Shown here piece after piece: positions 11,837 to 24,000 of a stretch of 64,000 bases of DNA. The DNA comes from Absidia repens (taxonomy: Eukaryota; Mucoromycota; Mucoromycetes; Mucorales; Cunninghamellaceae). The first letter of the stretch is position 1, and each line of letters starts with the position of its first letter. Location: NCBI GenBank assembly GCA_002105175.1, contig MCGE01000003.1:62001-126000 (forward strand). The letters are read 5' to 3'. The notes under the pieces are model-generated. The model saw nothing but the letters and a program-made list of their open reading frames with translations, did no database searches and was not told the origin of the DNA. Both the position numbers and the translations under genes were made by a program.

Positions 11837-13465
11837 ACTCGATAAAAAAAATAAAATAAAGAAAAAGAGGAAATCGTGACTCCTTACTTTTTTGAGCGGA
11901 TGTTTAATTTAATTCCTTTTTTTTTTATTTCGTTTTCGTACTGGATTTTTTCAGCACTGTAAACTTTTAAATGCATTGATCGGCGACCATCAGTTGCGGC
12001 TCAAACCGAAGGGATAGGTAAGTCGGCTCAAATATATTGACAGTGGAGGACATGTTGAATTTTAATAATAATGACTACCCACCTTTGTGTATTTTATTTT
12101 TACGGAGGATTTTTTTTTCGGTAGTGACAGACCTAGCTAATATGGAATAGAAGGAACAACCAGCTTGTGTCGATGGTCAATGGCACTACGTGTATTTATT
12201 GCTCGAATAGGATAATATGATTATCCTATGATAGGTGTCGGTAACACCCATGGCCAGTATTGGAGGTTGGTACCTACAACTGCGGCAAACAAACTGACCA
12301 TACTAGGATACGTGCAACAACAAATCATCATGTCCGCGGAATCAAGTTTAATCAAGGTCCTATTACCCATACCATTATCGAATACCATCTTCTTCGTCTT
12401 CTTCTGTATTACTGTCTGTCCTCCTTCATAATGATTATTGTATATATTTACTTTGTAGTCAAGGATGATTCTTATTAGTCTTATTATTAGTCTTATTATT
12501 TAGTATAGCAGTATACTTAGTTTATATGTCTGTCTTTCCTCTTTACCCAATTCGATCAATTTATTTATTGCAATCCAATCAAATAAAATCCTTAATTTCT
12601 AAAAATGTAATTCATGGTGGGGGTGGTGTGAAAGGTGGAAGTGTAACGTAGGTCTTAAAAAAAACAACCTTGTTTAGGTTATTAACATCAGCATCAACAT
12701 CACATCAATATCATTACCAGCATCAACATCAACATCAACATCAACATCAACATTAATATCAATATCAATATCAACATTATCATCATCTCGATCATCATCG
12801 CCAAGATAAAGTGCTACGGTAAAATACATCTATGCATGATAAAAGATGCGTCTTGACCCAATATAGATCACTATTTTCTAATGCGGTAATTAAAAAACCA
12901 TCCGATTTCATCTATACGTGGGGTAGAATAGGAGAAAGGACCGAGGACAAGAAAAGAAAGATCTATCCAGGGACGAACAAAAAGTACCAATGACGTCTAC
13001 GGAAGAAAATCGGACTGTACCACATACTATTGTCCATGCATTTCATTGGTTCATTGGAAAGCAAATCTATATACATCACCATAAAAATAAAATGTAATTG
13101 AAGTTGTTTAAATGATTAAGTGCTTTATTTATGTATATAACAAATGCTGGAGAGAAGAGAGATGATTAAAAAAAAATTGTAATATTAAAAGGGGGGAATG
13201 ATCTATATTGACGAAGAGTATAAAAAAAAAAACATATGATGGATGATGGGAATCTAATGAGTGATTGAGAGAGATATACATAGAGGAGTAGGGGGGGATA
13301 AAAAAAATGAGACCGAAGCCACGGAATGCCAAAATGCTTGGGGACAATAACCGGAGATTGCAGTTGAGAATGAATAATACGTATGAAAAAAAGGGCATAA
13401 TCAATATCAAATTGATGAAGTCTATAGTAGTGATATGTTGTGATGATAAAAATGGAAAGTGTTTT
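11837..13465. other. gene-poor spacer with an ATC/AAC microsatellite
   Basis: No gene could be supported here. A (CATCAA)n/(TCAATA)n simple repeat occupies about 12683-12795. Short direct repeats TCTTATTATTAG lie at 12470-12500. Open frames around 12228-12478 are short, overlap each other and show no protein character I recognise. Confidence 0.55.
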
Positions 13466-13617
13466 TTAAACGGGAGAGCTGGGCTTCTTGGGGCACATCC
13501 TAAAATAAAAAGAAGTAAGTTAAAATACGTTCAACGTTTTTAAGATTGCATAATCAACAAAACTTACATGGAGTAATGGCCTTTTTGACCACAGTGAATG
13601 CAACGACCGTCAGACAT
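13466..13617 (-). CDS. candidate single CCHC zinc-knuckle microprotein (27 aa)
   Basis: Two exons, 13617-13568 and 13499-13466, join over a 68-nt intron with a good donor (GTAAGT) and acceptor (TTTTAG). The product is 27 residues: ATG, then CIHCGQKGHYSMMC, then a short KKPSSPV tail and TAA. C-x2-C-x4-H-x4-C is a complete zinc knuckle, and its last Cys is created only by splicing, which argues against chance. Zinc knuckles bind single-stranded nucleic acid or proteins. Nothing else is encoded, so this is either a genuine microprotein or a remnant of a longer Gis2-type or retroelement Gag protein. The flanks show no reverse transcriptase or further knuckles. Confidence 0.45.
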
Positions 13618-15549
13618 GATAATATGTATATATGAGATTATGAGAAAAAGAGTAAAGGGATGATGGTGATGATGATGCGTATAAAAAAAGAAATATTTTT
13701 TTGTTGTTGTGAAGGAAAAAAAAATCAATCGGATGAAGGAAAAGTCTTTATTTATATTTCTTTCTCTGTTCCGTGTTGCCTAGCGGGATTTAAATGTTTC
13801 TTTTTTCGCCGATCTATACTACACGTGGCGGGAGCTATTTTCAGGTGATATCTTTTTTGTATCACATTCATATATCCTATCTATCATTTGATTCGATAAC
13901 GGAAACGTCATGGATAATATAATGATAAATTTGAACATTATCATAGCGTAGTTTTTTTTTTTTTTTTTACAATTGTCTCGATTTAGAGGAAGAGGGGTTT
14001 TTTTTTGTGATCAGCCAAAAAAAAAAAAAAAAAATAACATTATTATGAAAAAAAATCTACTTTATCCTTTCTAAACATGATTTACATTTATGATACTCAC
14101 CCTTTTTCTTGGTGGTTATGATGAACTATAATGCTTTCATCATGGGTCGAATTCACTATTTTCATGATATGCTTTTGGATTGATTCCGGCATCAATGATT
14201 GGTACGACACGTGGCTCGGTTATTATCCTCCTTCGGATGGTACCATTCCGTGTTCACGATACTCCGGTCAATATAAAAAATATTTTCTTTGGCTCCTTTA
14301 CAATCACCGCCTGCATTTCTATCCCCACTCTCTCTCATCGTTCTATTCTATACATTCCCCACCCAGTATATAATTGCATCCCACCATTGTCTGATGCCGA
14401 AATTATCCGAGAATTCTTCTCTCTGTCTCTGTAAAGGATTGCAATTTTCAACCGGAGATCACGGATCATCGATTGTATAAAGTAAGAATACGTATCATTG
14501 TCATAAAGTACCTGCATGAGGTGACATTTTTGTTCATTAACCTGGAAGACCGACAGAATAAATAATGAATAAATAAGGTCTCTTTTGTGTTACTTTTTAC
14601 TTAATAATTAGTGAAACCTTTATTTTTTTTTATTTCTTATTTTTTTTTTTTTTTTTTTGCTGATAACAAGTAACGTGAATTATATTATTTTTACATTGTT
14701 CATGATGGATCCACTCCTTGTATTGATAAAACGTGGCTGTTTGCATGAATTAAACAATTGTTTACAACATTGACGCTTTTTTAACTTCCGCCCTTGTTAC
14801 CATTTTTAATGACGCTGGGACAGACACTATGCGTATGGAGTGGTTTATAAAGACAGCAAGAAAATTTGAGTCTTACGGAAATGGATAAAAAGAAGTTTTT
14901 TTTTTTTTTACTTGACAATAAATCTATGAACTACATAATATGATAGTCGAGGTGAAAATGAACAAAGGTACTGGCCGGTTGTCGTTTTTTTTTTTTAAAG
15001 AACAAATGCCTCATACCTAACCCACTCTTTTTATACAAATACGACTTTTCCTTCTCCTTATACTAACATACACTACATTGTACAATATAGGCATAATTTA
15101 CTATTCAACAACACAAACAAAACGCATGCAAGATGATGTCAGAGCAAAAAGAGAAGACATATTTTATTCCGATACAAATATACACATTCCTATTAAACTA
15201 AACTGGTCAAATAATAAGGCTATGATAGATATCTAAGTGTGAGATGATTAGGATGTGTGTGTGGGGATGGGGGTACCTTGTTTTAGAATAAGCATAACGC
15301 CAGAAAATACTAGTCCTACAGTGAGCGACAAATTATTCTACAGTGAAGAAAAGAATAAGCCTAACGGTTTATTGTCAAACCAGGTCAAATTGCTCATCTA
15401 GACTTTAAAAGTAACAAGAGAAGAAGATAACAAGCTGACAATGTTAAATGGTGATGGGTACTGTCATGAAAAGACAACCACCATGTTGGCTGTTATAAAA
15501 AATACAAGCGGGACCGTAAACCATTCCTCACACGAGATACAAAAAAAGA
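13618..15549. other. gene-free spacer, possible coding remnant at 14.1-14.5 kb
   Basis: A 1.9-kb A/T-rich stretch with long homopolymers (for example T18 at about 13952-13969 and A19 at 14017-14035). On the minus strand, 14517-14140 carries three adjoining short open segments in different frames with balanced amino-acid composition (such as TEPRVVPIIDAGINPKAY). This could be a decayed gene. I do not recognise a family and no intact reading frame exists. Confidence 0.35.
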
Positions 15550-17070
15550 TTCAATTTCCGACCACGTGAATTTTTGTTTACTCCCATTTTTTCCCCCGCT
15601 CACTCTTTCTTTTCTTTTCCTTTTTTTTTTATTCACCATTCAACTTCTATGAGGTTGTGTTGGACGTAGATTAGTGGCAGGACTAGTTTAGAAGCATTTT
15701 CAGTTCAGGGATTACAACATGCATGGGGAAACTCTTTCATTTTGGATTCAGGATTTTGGATCATTAGTGGTTGGCTTTTTGAAGCCTTCAATAGCTTAGT
15801 ATAGTTTTAGTTTGCCCATGGTTTATGTCTGCAGCTGAATAAAGAATGTCTCTTTTTACTTGCTTCAATGAAAAGTATTTTGTCAGTCTCTTTCATGTCT
15901 TGTATCCCTTTTTTACTACCATCCCACTTTTTGATTAGTGTTGACCATTGCCGTAATTCAATAACTGATGTCTCGTTTGTCTTTCCCATGTCTTGTACAA
16001 TGTATTGGTTCCCATCTTGCAATTGGCGCTTTAGATTAGTGTTGGTTATTCTTCAAATCTCGTAATAGTCTTTGTCATGTTTCTTTCAATAGATCCTTCC
16101 ATTGAATCCCTAGTTATAATGAACCACTCTGCTTTAGTTTTAGTATCCACCTATATGCATCAATAAAGTATGCCTTTTCATTAAACATTACCGGAATCAC
16201 TTAATAGCGAACAATATCGCTAATGTAGCTGCTTGGCGGGTATATATTACGCCAAATCCAAGATAGTCATATCTCTGGTTGGTCAATCATATAGATAAAT
16301 TTAAGTGGTGCTGCACGTGTAGTCACCGCTAAAGAGTATTTTCACTGTATTTCAGCTCATCTATAGCCACATGCCTCACCCCTTAAACCCGGGAAACTGG
16401 TCGTCAATTCTAGATCATTTCATATGAAACATGGCCGTATTCCTACTTTACCATTTATATCAATCAATCTACATCGTGCTTCCATTTAAACCTCCACGAG
16501 ATGAGACATACTGTATATATCAGGCCTGTTATTTTGTTTCTAGCTCGTTCTGGGTGTGATATGCTAATAAAAAAAGATGTCGAAACTCAAGCTACTGGAG
16601 CTATGAAGGTACAAAATGGCGTGATGGGTATCTATTTTAGTAGATAGTAGTCTAGTGTAGTATTGGTCTTTATTTTCTACTAAATTCAATAAAAACGAAA
16701 TTACTTGAACTTGGACATGATTTTTCAAAGTGGAGGATTGGCCATTGGTATCATTGTATACAATCTCAAAATAAATAGGCTCGATCTAGTGCTAGCTTGG
16801 ATTTGATTGAAATATAAACAATCATAAACTGGGATAATCCATGCTAACTTAAATCAGCTAGGTAACGAACGGAAAAAAAGAAATCTACCTATGAGGGCAA
16901 CCTAAACGAATGAGAGAGACATAATAATATAAAGGCAAATGTCTGCATGATTTATTCAAATATAGATATAAAACTATGATAATAAACATTGAACTAAATC
17001 TAATGGCGGTTACATACCTCTAATCGCTATATGGATCCAAAATGGAAGGGTTTCCCTATGTATGTTTTTT
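15550..17070 (+). repeat. copy B of the dispersed non-coding repeat family
   Basis: Begins with the end motif TTCAATTTCCGACCACGTGAA at about 15550, then a pyrimidine-rich tract, ACTAGTTTAGAAG, TTCAGGGATTACAA, CATGCATGGGGAAAC and TTTCATTTTGGAT in the same order as copies C, D and E. Homology continues through AATAAAGAATGTCTC, a TTGATTAGTGTTGACCATTG block, TTCAATAGATCCTTCCATTG and ATCAATAAAGTATGCC to about 16190, paralleling copies C-E. Near 17036-17060 an inverted fragment of the core (GGATCCAAAATGGAAGGGTTTCCC) marks a truncated right arm. No long open frame is contained. Confidence 0.65.
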
Positions 17071-17261
17071 TGTATTGCATTTTTCCCCGATTCACCTTCT
17101 AACATCACCATTATGTCCCAATACCTCATTGAAAAAACGCTTCTTATTGGCTAAAAAAATACTTACGGATTTTTTAAATGTCCGTCTTCGGGACCTGTGC
17201 GAACAAAAGCAATTGACAAGAAATATGGGGAAGCTTTCTTCTTCTTTTTCAGCCTGACATC

Positions 17262-17768
17262 ATGAAAGTAGAAGGGTGGGCCCACATTTGTTTTTTCCCA
17301 CCATTTGATGATAAAGACAACTACGAATCATTCCAGGGTCATATCATTGATTCACGAACTAAAGAAATATATGGGTTAAAGGGTCAGTGGATAGATTACG
17401 ACGATCCTGAACGAAACGATTGTATGGATCCACATGCCTTTTATCGCATGGTGATAACAAATTATGGTAAAAATGACAGCAGCATACGTTCGTTGGTAAT
17501 CAGACGGGAAATGCACGACGATTATGCAGCTTTGACGACAGATCCTCTTGATAGTACTCACTTTGATCAATCTGACTTGTCCTTCGACTACAAGCCCACT
17601 ACCATAAAAACCGACAAAAAAGCTTATGAACATTGTGTAAAATATCTCCCAAATATTGTAAGTGACTACAACAAGCAAAGACAGACACTAGTTAGTGAAG
17701 GGGACCTCAGTGCGGCCGATTGGCTTGTTACTTTAGGATCAGCTACTTTTGATGATTTATCAGCTTAG
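17262..17768 (+). CDS. uncharacterised protein, orphan
   Basis: A single open frame of 168 aa from ATG 17262 to TAG 17766-17768. It has ordinary globular composition (Asp/Tyr-rich, no signal peptide, no membrane helix): GWAHICFFPPFDD near the N-terminus, FQGHIIDSRTKEIYGLKGQWIDYDDP, MDPHAFYRMVITNYG, and a helical C-terminal part from about residue 120. I do not recognise a family. A TTTTTCAG acceptor-like site lies 8 bp before the ATG, and the preceding 17130-17230 segment has coding character in another frame (KKILTDFLNVRLRDLC), so an upstream exon or a decayed neighbour is possible. It lies right beside repeat copy B, so it could be a fragment. Confidence 0.5.
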   Translation: MKVEGWAHICFFPPFDDKDNYESFQGHIIDSRTKEIYGLKGQWIDYDDPERNDCMDPHAFYRMVITNYGKNDSSIRSLVIRREMHDDYAALTTDPLDSTHFDQSDLSFDYKPTTIKTDKKAYEHCVKYLPNIVSDYNKQRQTLVSEGDLSAADWLVTLGSATFDDLSA

Positions 17769-17976
17769 CTTAGTTTAGTAATTCTTGTTATATTTCTATT
17801 TAATAAACTACCATGTATATATTTTTATGTTTCTTCTATTCGCTATGCCTTGACAATATATGTATATTGCTGTTGGGGTGAGCAGATGGGCGTGGGCGGA
17901 TATTAAAATGGTTCAATTTTTTGCTGTTGTATTTTTTTTTCCTTTTGTCTCTCTTTTGCCTTTGAAATATTCTCCT

Positions 17977-18297
17977 ATGTCGATCCCTTATTCATCATCT
18001 ACGACAGCTTCCAAAGAATTTCACTATGCCAGCTTACATGCTCAATTGGAAGAACTCAACAACAATGTCATGCGTCTAAACAAGAACATCCATGCCACTA
18101 AAGAACATGTTCCCGCCTTGCAAAAGATAGGCACCTTGCATACGGCCCTGTATGTAAAAGAAATATATAAGCCAAGGCATATGAACTTATTCTCAAGTAT
18201 TTTTTTTTCTTTCTTTATTTCTAGGACTATGTCAGCCACAAAGGTATTGAACGAAACCAACCATTTAGAACGGCTTCATCGACAACGCCAGCAATGA
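17977..18297 (+). CDS. Hsk3-like DASH/Dam1 complex subunit
   Basis: Two exons, 17977-18149 and 18225-18297, give a protein of 81 aa. The central part is a heptad-like helix: FHYASLHAQLEELNNNVMRL, then NKNIHATKEHVPALQKIGTLHTAL, then TMSATKVLNE. This matches the layout of Hsk3, a small fungal-specific subunit of the DASH (Dam1) ring that couples kinetochores to microtubules: conserved YxxLxxQLxxL start, ...LGxLHxxL middle and a KVL end. ATG 17977 (MSIPYSSS) is preferred over the more upstream in-frame ATG, which would add a hydrophobic leader of about 39 residues that does not fit the family. Small size and coiled-coil character make the assignment moderate. Confidence 0.62.
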   Translation: MSIPYSSSTTASKEFHYASLHAQLEELNNNVMRLNKNIHATKEHVPALQKIGTLHTALYVKEIYKPRHMNLFSSIFFSFFISRTMSATKVLNETNHLERLHRQRQQ

Positions 18298-18878
18298 ATC
18301 CAGCATGAAAAAATATGGCGGCTCTAACAATGTAGATAAAATATCATACTGAACGACGAAGGCAGCGACAGCAACAATAAAAACGGCAAAGACAACTCAA
18401 AGGGCAATGGCTGTAGTAGTAGTAATAGTAATAGTAGTATTAGTGATTATTGCTACTTAGCTTTATATCTTAGATATACACGGTTGCAGAGATGATTGAT
18501 ACTTGTTATATATTCGTATTTGATCATGTTTCAATGACCTATTCCCCTCATATCAATTTATATTATGTTTATCAGTAAAATAAAAACTTCTCATTCTATA
18601 CATCTCAACGACTCTTGCATTATTGAACACAGGATTTAGGTGGGTGACATACACTACAGGAAAGTCTTACATTATATAGATATAGGACATACAGTAGTCG
18701 GGGCACTCATTTTACTTGTTAATAGGAATGGTTCAAGGAAATAATTGAGCCTTATTCATAAAACTTGGACTACGTACGTGGATCGTAAGTTTTATATCGT
18801 AATCAAATCATCATCCCCATCTAAATTTTTGACAATATTGAATAAATTAACTGTCAGCAACTTCCCTATCTTTTTTTT

Positions 18879-18913
<35 letters not shown>

Positions 18914-19395
18914 ATTGAAACCTTCATATGAGGGCGATTAAAAATCTACTGGTTGCTATCATACGCAAGTAAGATGATACTCTGGGTCCCCCTTTTTTTA
19001 CTATATCTTTGAAACAAAAAAAGAAATAGATACTTATCATCCTTTTTAAATATAACAACAAGTTTTCCTACAGTTTAGCTCTTATGGTGATATGGTTGAA
19101 AAATGCTGGCATATAACGTGTAAATATATTTTAATCAAGATTGAAAGGATTCTCTTTTTCGAGGTGGTGGAGTGTTGAAGCAAATTGGCTGTAAGTCAAT
19201 TCGAATGATCAATGATCACTAAATAGTGAGTTTACCTTTTTTTTTGACTGTAGTAATTCAGGAACGAGTAAATCAATATTCAAACATCGATGTGGCTTGG
19301 TCCAAGGCCATTGGCGGAGAATCATTGCTGTAATCACTTTCTTTGACCATTTTGCAGGATCCATTTTTTTCCCTTCTCCATCACATACCCAATAT
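18298..19395. other. intergenic; long poly-T tract
   Basis: Downstream of the Hsk3-like gene and upstream of the P1 gene. Contains an interrupted T run of about 40 nt at 18871-18912. No gene is supported. Confidence 0.5.
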
Positions 19396-19561
19396 CGTAA
19401 GTGAAGAACTATCCATCCATCCATCCATCTATCCATCCGTCCCTTTATGCTCTTTATGTTATCCCTCTCGATATATAAAGATGTATATATATATATATGA
19501 TTACTTATTATGACCTATATTCACCAATCCCCCTTTTTTTCTTTCCTTTTTTATTGTCTTA
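19396..19561 (+). promoter_or_regulatory. probable 5'-UTR intron of the P1 gene
   Basis: A donor GTAAGT at 19397 follows a pyrimidine-rich segment (TTTTTTTCCCTTCTCC at about 19365-19380) that resembles the transcription start tract of ribosomal protein genes. A TTGTCTTAG acceptor ends at 19561, only five bases before the P1 ATG. The inferred leader intron contains an ATCC tetranucleotide run (19407-19437) and a TA run (19485-19498). Confidence 0.4.
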
Positions 19562-19566
19562 GGGAA

Positions 19567-20094
19567 ATGTCTGCTGAACTCGCCGTCGTGTACGCTGCTC
19601 TTATCCTCCAAGACGATAACGTCGAAATCACCGTACGTATCATTTATAAATGCTAACCATCTGATGAATGAACGAAAAAGCTGACCATTCTGAAACGGAA
19701 TTGACCACTTTGACTAATCCAACTCTCTTGTTTTCTTTTGGACGTAGGCTGACAAGCTCCAAACTCTCGTCAAGGCTGCCGGTATTGATGTTGAACCCAT
19801 CTGGTTCTCCTTGTACGCCAAGGCTCTCCAAGGTCAAGACCTCGGTGAACTCCTCTTGAACGTTGGTGCTCCTGGTGCTGGTCCCGCTGTTGCCGCTGGT
19901 GGTGCTGCTGCCGGTGCTGCTGCTGATGCTCCTGCTGAAGAAGCCAAGGAAGAAGAAAAGGAAGAATCTGACGACGTAAGTGATGATGCATGATGTTAAT
20001 GATATCCAATTCTAGGTATTGTTGTGCAATTGATATTGATGATTTTTTTCCCTCCCCGGACATATAGGATATGGGCTTCGGTCTCTTCGATTAA
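19567..20094 (+). CDS. RPP1: 60S acidic ribosomal protein P1
   Basis: Ribosomal stalk protein P1, which with P0 and P2 recruits translational GTPases to the large subunit. Exons 19567-19632, 19748-19975 and 20068-20094 encode 106 aa. The N-terminal helical domain reads [49 protein letters not shown]; an Ala/Gly hinge and an acidic [21 protein letters not shown] end follow, the invariant stalk C-terminus. The last exon carries only the final eight codons plus the stop. WFSLYAKAL identifies P1 and not P2. Confidence 0.97.
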
Positions 20095-20295
20095 GCAATT
20101 TAGTTTAGTTTTGATCTTTGTTGTACTCCCATCTTCAAACCTACATCCCCTTTTCCTTTTTTTGCTATCAGTGTATTCAAAATAAAGTAAAAAATATTGT
20201 TTTTTATTATATTACTTGTCAAATGTTTAAAAAGTGAAGTGATACTATACTACCAGTGATATAAAGGTTTACGTTGTGTGTGTGTGTGTATGTAG

Positions 20296-20338
<43 letters not shown>

Positions 20339-20996
20339 CATAGAGGTAATAACTATATTAATAAACTAATTGTGTATCACAGGTCCAAGGAGTTCTTGTT
20401 CATGTTTTGCCTGTTCCATAATATCTGTGTTGTATGCAGTAGAACCTTGCGGTAGGGATGTTCTTTGAAATATTCTTTAGTACTGACGAATGGAGCAAGA
20501 TATACCAAAAAAAAAAAAAAAAAGACTTTTTAGATGTCGATCTAGTATACATATGCTAATTTTTCTCTAAACTAATCTTGACTGATTCCTGGAGCACACC
20601 CGAATGTTGAAATTCAGCAGGAGCATTGAATAAACCTTATTGCATTTTATATTTAATTTCAAAATATTTTCACACTTGCAAAACCTTGATCTGCTAGGTT
20701 TAAAGGACAAGGTATATTAAAATGTAGTTGTATAGGATCATCCTACTCCACGCCCCGTCTACTAAGCTTCAGAAGTCAAGAAAGGAAAGGAGTTGCCTTC
20801 AAAATGACCATAATGCGCCCATAAAATAGCTTGTGATGGACGCAAAAAAAAGAAATAAGCGTTTATCATTCTGGCAATTTTAGTATATCAATCACCCTGA
20901 CGATCTTCCGTCGGTATTTGAAAACATCAATTTTGTTTGAGCAAAGCATGATTTTACCCTTACCCTTTCTTTTCGGCTTTTCCTCCCCCTCTCGAC

Positions 20997-21027
<31 letters not shown>

Positions 21028-21048
21028 TGAACTAAATCCGGTGAACTT
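20095..21048. other. intergenic with TG/TA microsatellites
   Basis: Between the P1 gene and the TFIIIC gene. (TG)n-(TA)n-(TG)n simple repeats occupy about 20274-20338, and A runs lie at 20504-20523 and 20998-21017. No gene is seen. Confidence 0.55.
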
Positions 21049-24000
21049 ATGTTAACAAATGTACTCCTTCGTCTGAAAGAAGAAGTGGCAATGGATGGAG
21101 ACGAAGGTAATTGGAAAAGTCTTTCCTGGTTCAGCTTTTGTTTATTTGCCTGACTTTTCTTTTTCTTTCTAGGCACTTCTATCGCTGATGCTTGGGCATA
21201 CGTCGAACGATTCCTTGTCGAAGAAATCCGAGACAGTAACCACCACTCGTCGCCGACAATGATCATGCCGGTGGTTGATTTTCACTATAAATCGTATTTT
21301 TGGCCACACTTCCGATATCTACCTGAATTATCTTTCTTCACCAAAGATCAGCCCTTTGCTACGACGGAACAGCAGCTCGAAGACGATCCTGCAAGCGAAG
21401 ATAGGGTAATATTAACAATTATTCATCACATTACACATATATTGAACCTTTTTCATGTTTAGGATGACATTGGTCTCGAATACATTTTAGAAGATATCAC
21501 TCATTTACACTACGATCAAGTTGAATCAAAGTATGGATCAAGGCTCTGTATTGTGGCTAATGAGGAACTACGAGAAGCACAATTGTTTACTGGGGTACAG
21601 GTAAGTATATGGTGCCGCTTTTGAGTCACTCAACTTTGAATGCTAACAGGCGTTTACTAACCCGATGGCTTATAGATTGGACAACCATGGCCGGCGAATC
21701 TTAGGTCCTATCTCTCAACAATTTTACATGCTAGGGAAGCTGGTATCACTCAAGCTGAATTGTCGAAGGTGTGGAACACTGATCCCCGAATTTCTGGACA
21801 CTTTGTCAAAAAGCTGGAAGAAAAGGGTGCTATGTAAGTACGATTACGCACATGTATGACTTGTCACACATCTTCAACAATGTTCTCTTTATATCTCAAA
21901 ATCTTACAACTCTTTTTCTCTATTATTGTTATTATTATCATAGATATCGCACTATGGCCGTCGTTAATTCTACCCGAACAAATCTCTGCATCCATATCAG
22001 ATTCAAGAATCGTCACCCTATACCCAACCTTTCTGATGATTTGAAGTCAGGCAATACCAACATGTTAGGCATGGTGTTTACAAGAATACTTTTTCGGGAC
22101 CGACTCACTCAACTACTCATCAATGCCAAGGACAATATGATGTATGCTGACGATATCTTGATTGCTCTGGTAAAATTAAATGTACATACATTTTTCTTTT
22201 ACGCAATCTAACTTTTTGTATGCTTCTTTTTATTCTTAAGGGATTTGACTTGTCGTCTTCAAAAACTCGAAAATGGTTTACACGAACTACCGATTACTTC
22301 TGTCAAGATGGGCTGATACAAAAATTGAAAACTCGATCAAAAGGCGCAACTCGCGAACAACGGTGTATACAACTTGCAAACTCCAACTTTGGTAAGTCAA
22401 TCCTCAACCTCTGCCAGCCAATTTGTCGAATTAACACCATCTTTATCTTTCTTTGGTATCCTTATAGAACCAAAACCTCAATTGGCGCAAGAATGGGATG
22501 ATGAAACAAGCTACTCAATTGATAAATTTGGTGATTTGAATCAATTTATTGTCAAGGCCAGAAATGGAAATTCCTACTCTTCTAAACTCTTGGATGCTGC
22601 TTCATTGGAATATCAAATTTTGCGACTTATACAGGCTGCCGGAGATCAAGGCATCACACAGAAGGTAATAAAAACACAATGCAATATGAAAAAAAAAAAA
22701 CTACCGAAGCATTGACTGACTTATTTTGCTTGAAAATTTTAGGACATTGCCTCTGTCCTACGATGTGACAACCAACGAATAATGACACGGACATTGGATC
22801 GACTTTATGAAATTAATGGTGATGAAAATTTCAGCCACAAATTGGAGCGTGTGTTAGAGTTTGTTGGACGACGTCGCCGGTACCGCTACTATTTCCACTA
22901 TACCAAACACTTGAAATTGCAGGAATCAAAAACTGCTCACATTGTACCCATCAATGAAGACCAATTGGATTTGGAAGAAATTGATTACCATACCCCAAAT
23001 ATTGAATCGACAAATTGCAACAAGAATACCAAGAAAAAAATTCAACGCTCTTCAACTAGTGCAGATAGTCGGTCCATCAACAGATCAGAAAATATGAACT
23101 CGCCTGCACAACAAACAGCTACCCCACCACGGTCGGACAATCATTCTTCTATGCAATCACCAATGTATACCGTTCCCACAATTTCAACCTCAAAAAACGC
23201 CAAGGACAACTCTAGACAACAAATCAACAAGTATATGGAAAAGCGGTCTCAGGTATTGATGGCTCTTTTGGAAGATGAAAACATCGTTGAACGTGGCATT
23301 GGCCTTTCAAAATTGTTTTTGGCGAAGCAAGCGCAATTATTCGGCGACAATGGAAACAGTACTAGCCTTATTGATGGAAAGACTATTTGGCGATCAGTTA
23401 TGACTTTGGAAAACGAAGGAAAGTTGAATATATGCGAAAGGCAACTCCAGCTGCTGAACGGGAAAACAACAACACAACAATTTATTCTGAAAAAAGGTGT
23501 GGACTCCAATGGGCCTTTGATGGAACGTTACTTTGAATCTATTAAAGAGCGAAAGGTGCTACATCTGACAATCAACAAAAAAAAGACTAGTGGAATGACA
23601 AATATACAGGTGGAAAGACTGGACAATCAACTGCCTCGTTTACAACAATTCAAAGATCATGCCCTGTTGAGCAACAATCATGCGGAAGCAAGACGCATTG
23701 GAGCTCAGATACAAATGATTATGACCAATTCTGCGATATCTGGCGGAACAACCGATCGGCTTGAGCGCAAGAAAACTGGCCCTAGTTTAGAAGTTGGACT
23801 GAAGTTTGGTTTTGTCCCGTGTTGTATGACTAGAATCAAACTATTCCACTTATATCTCCTGGAAACTCTTGCTGTTGACACTTGTACTGAAAGGCGTATC
23901 ACTACCACTGTATTGATTTACAATATGACTTTGGGCTTCTTTTGCAAGGTATTTGGTGTTTTCTACTATACTGATCAATTCAAGGATTATATGCAAGACA

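Noticed and set aside
12228..12478. Overlapping plus-strand open frames in the spacer after Cgi121
   Set aside because: Short, mutually overlapping, and ending in hydrophobic T-rich translation; no recognisable protein.
12683..12795. Regularly spaced CATCAA units considered as a CRISPR-like array
   Set aside because: It is a short-period microsatellite without unique spacers, in a eukaryotic genome.
17860..17976. Upstream in-frame ATG giving the Hsk3-like protein a hydrophobic leader
   Set aside because: The leader is Phe/Val-rich from a T-rich 5' UTR and does not fit a kinetochore protein; ATG 17977 gives family-like length.
19140..19210. GAGGTGGTGGAGTGTTGAAGC segment considered as a tRNA gene
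   Set aside because: No A-box/B-box pair or acceptor-stem complementarity could be found.
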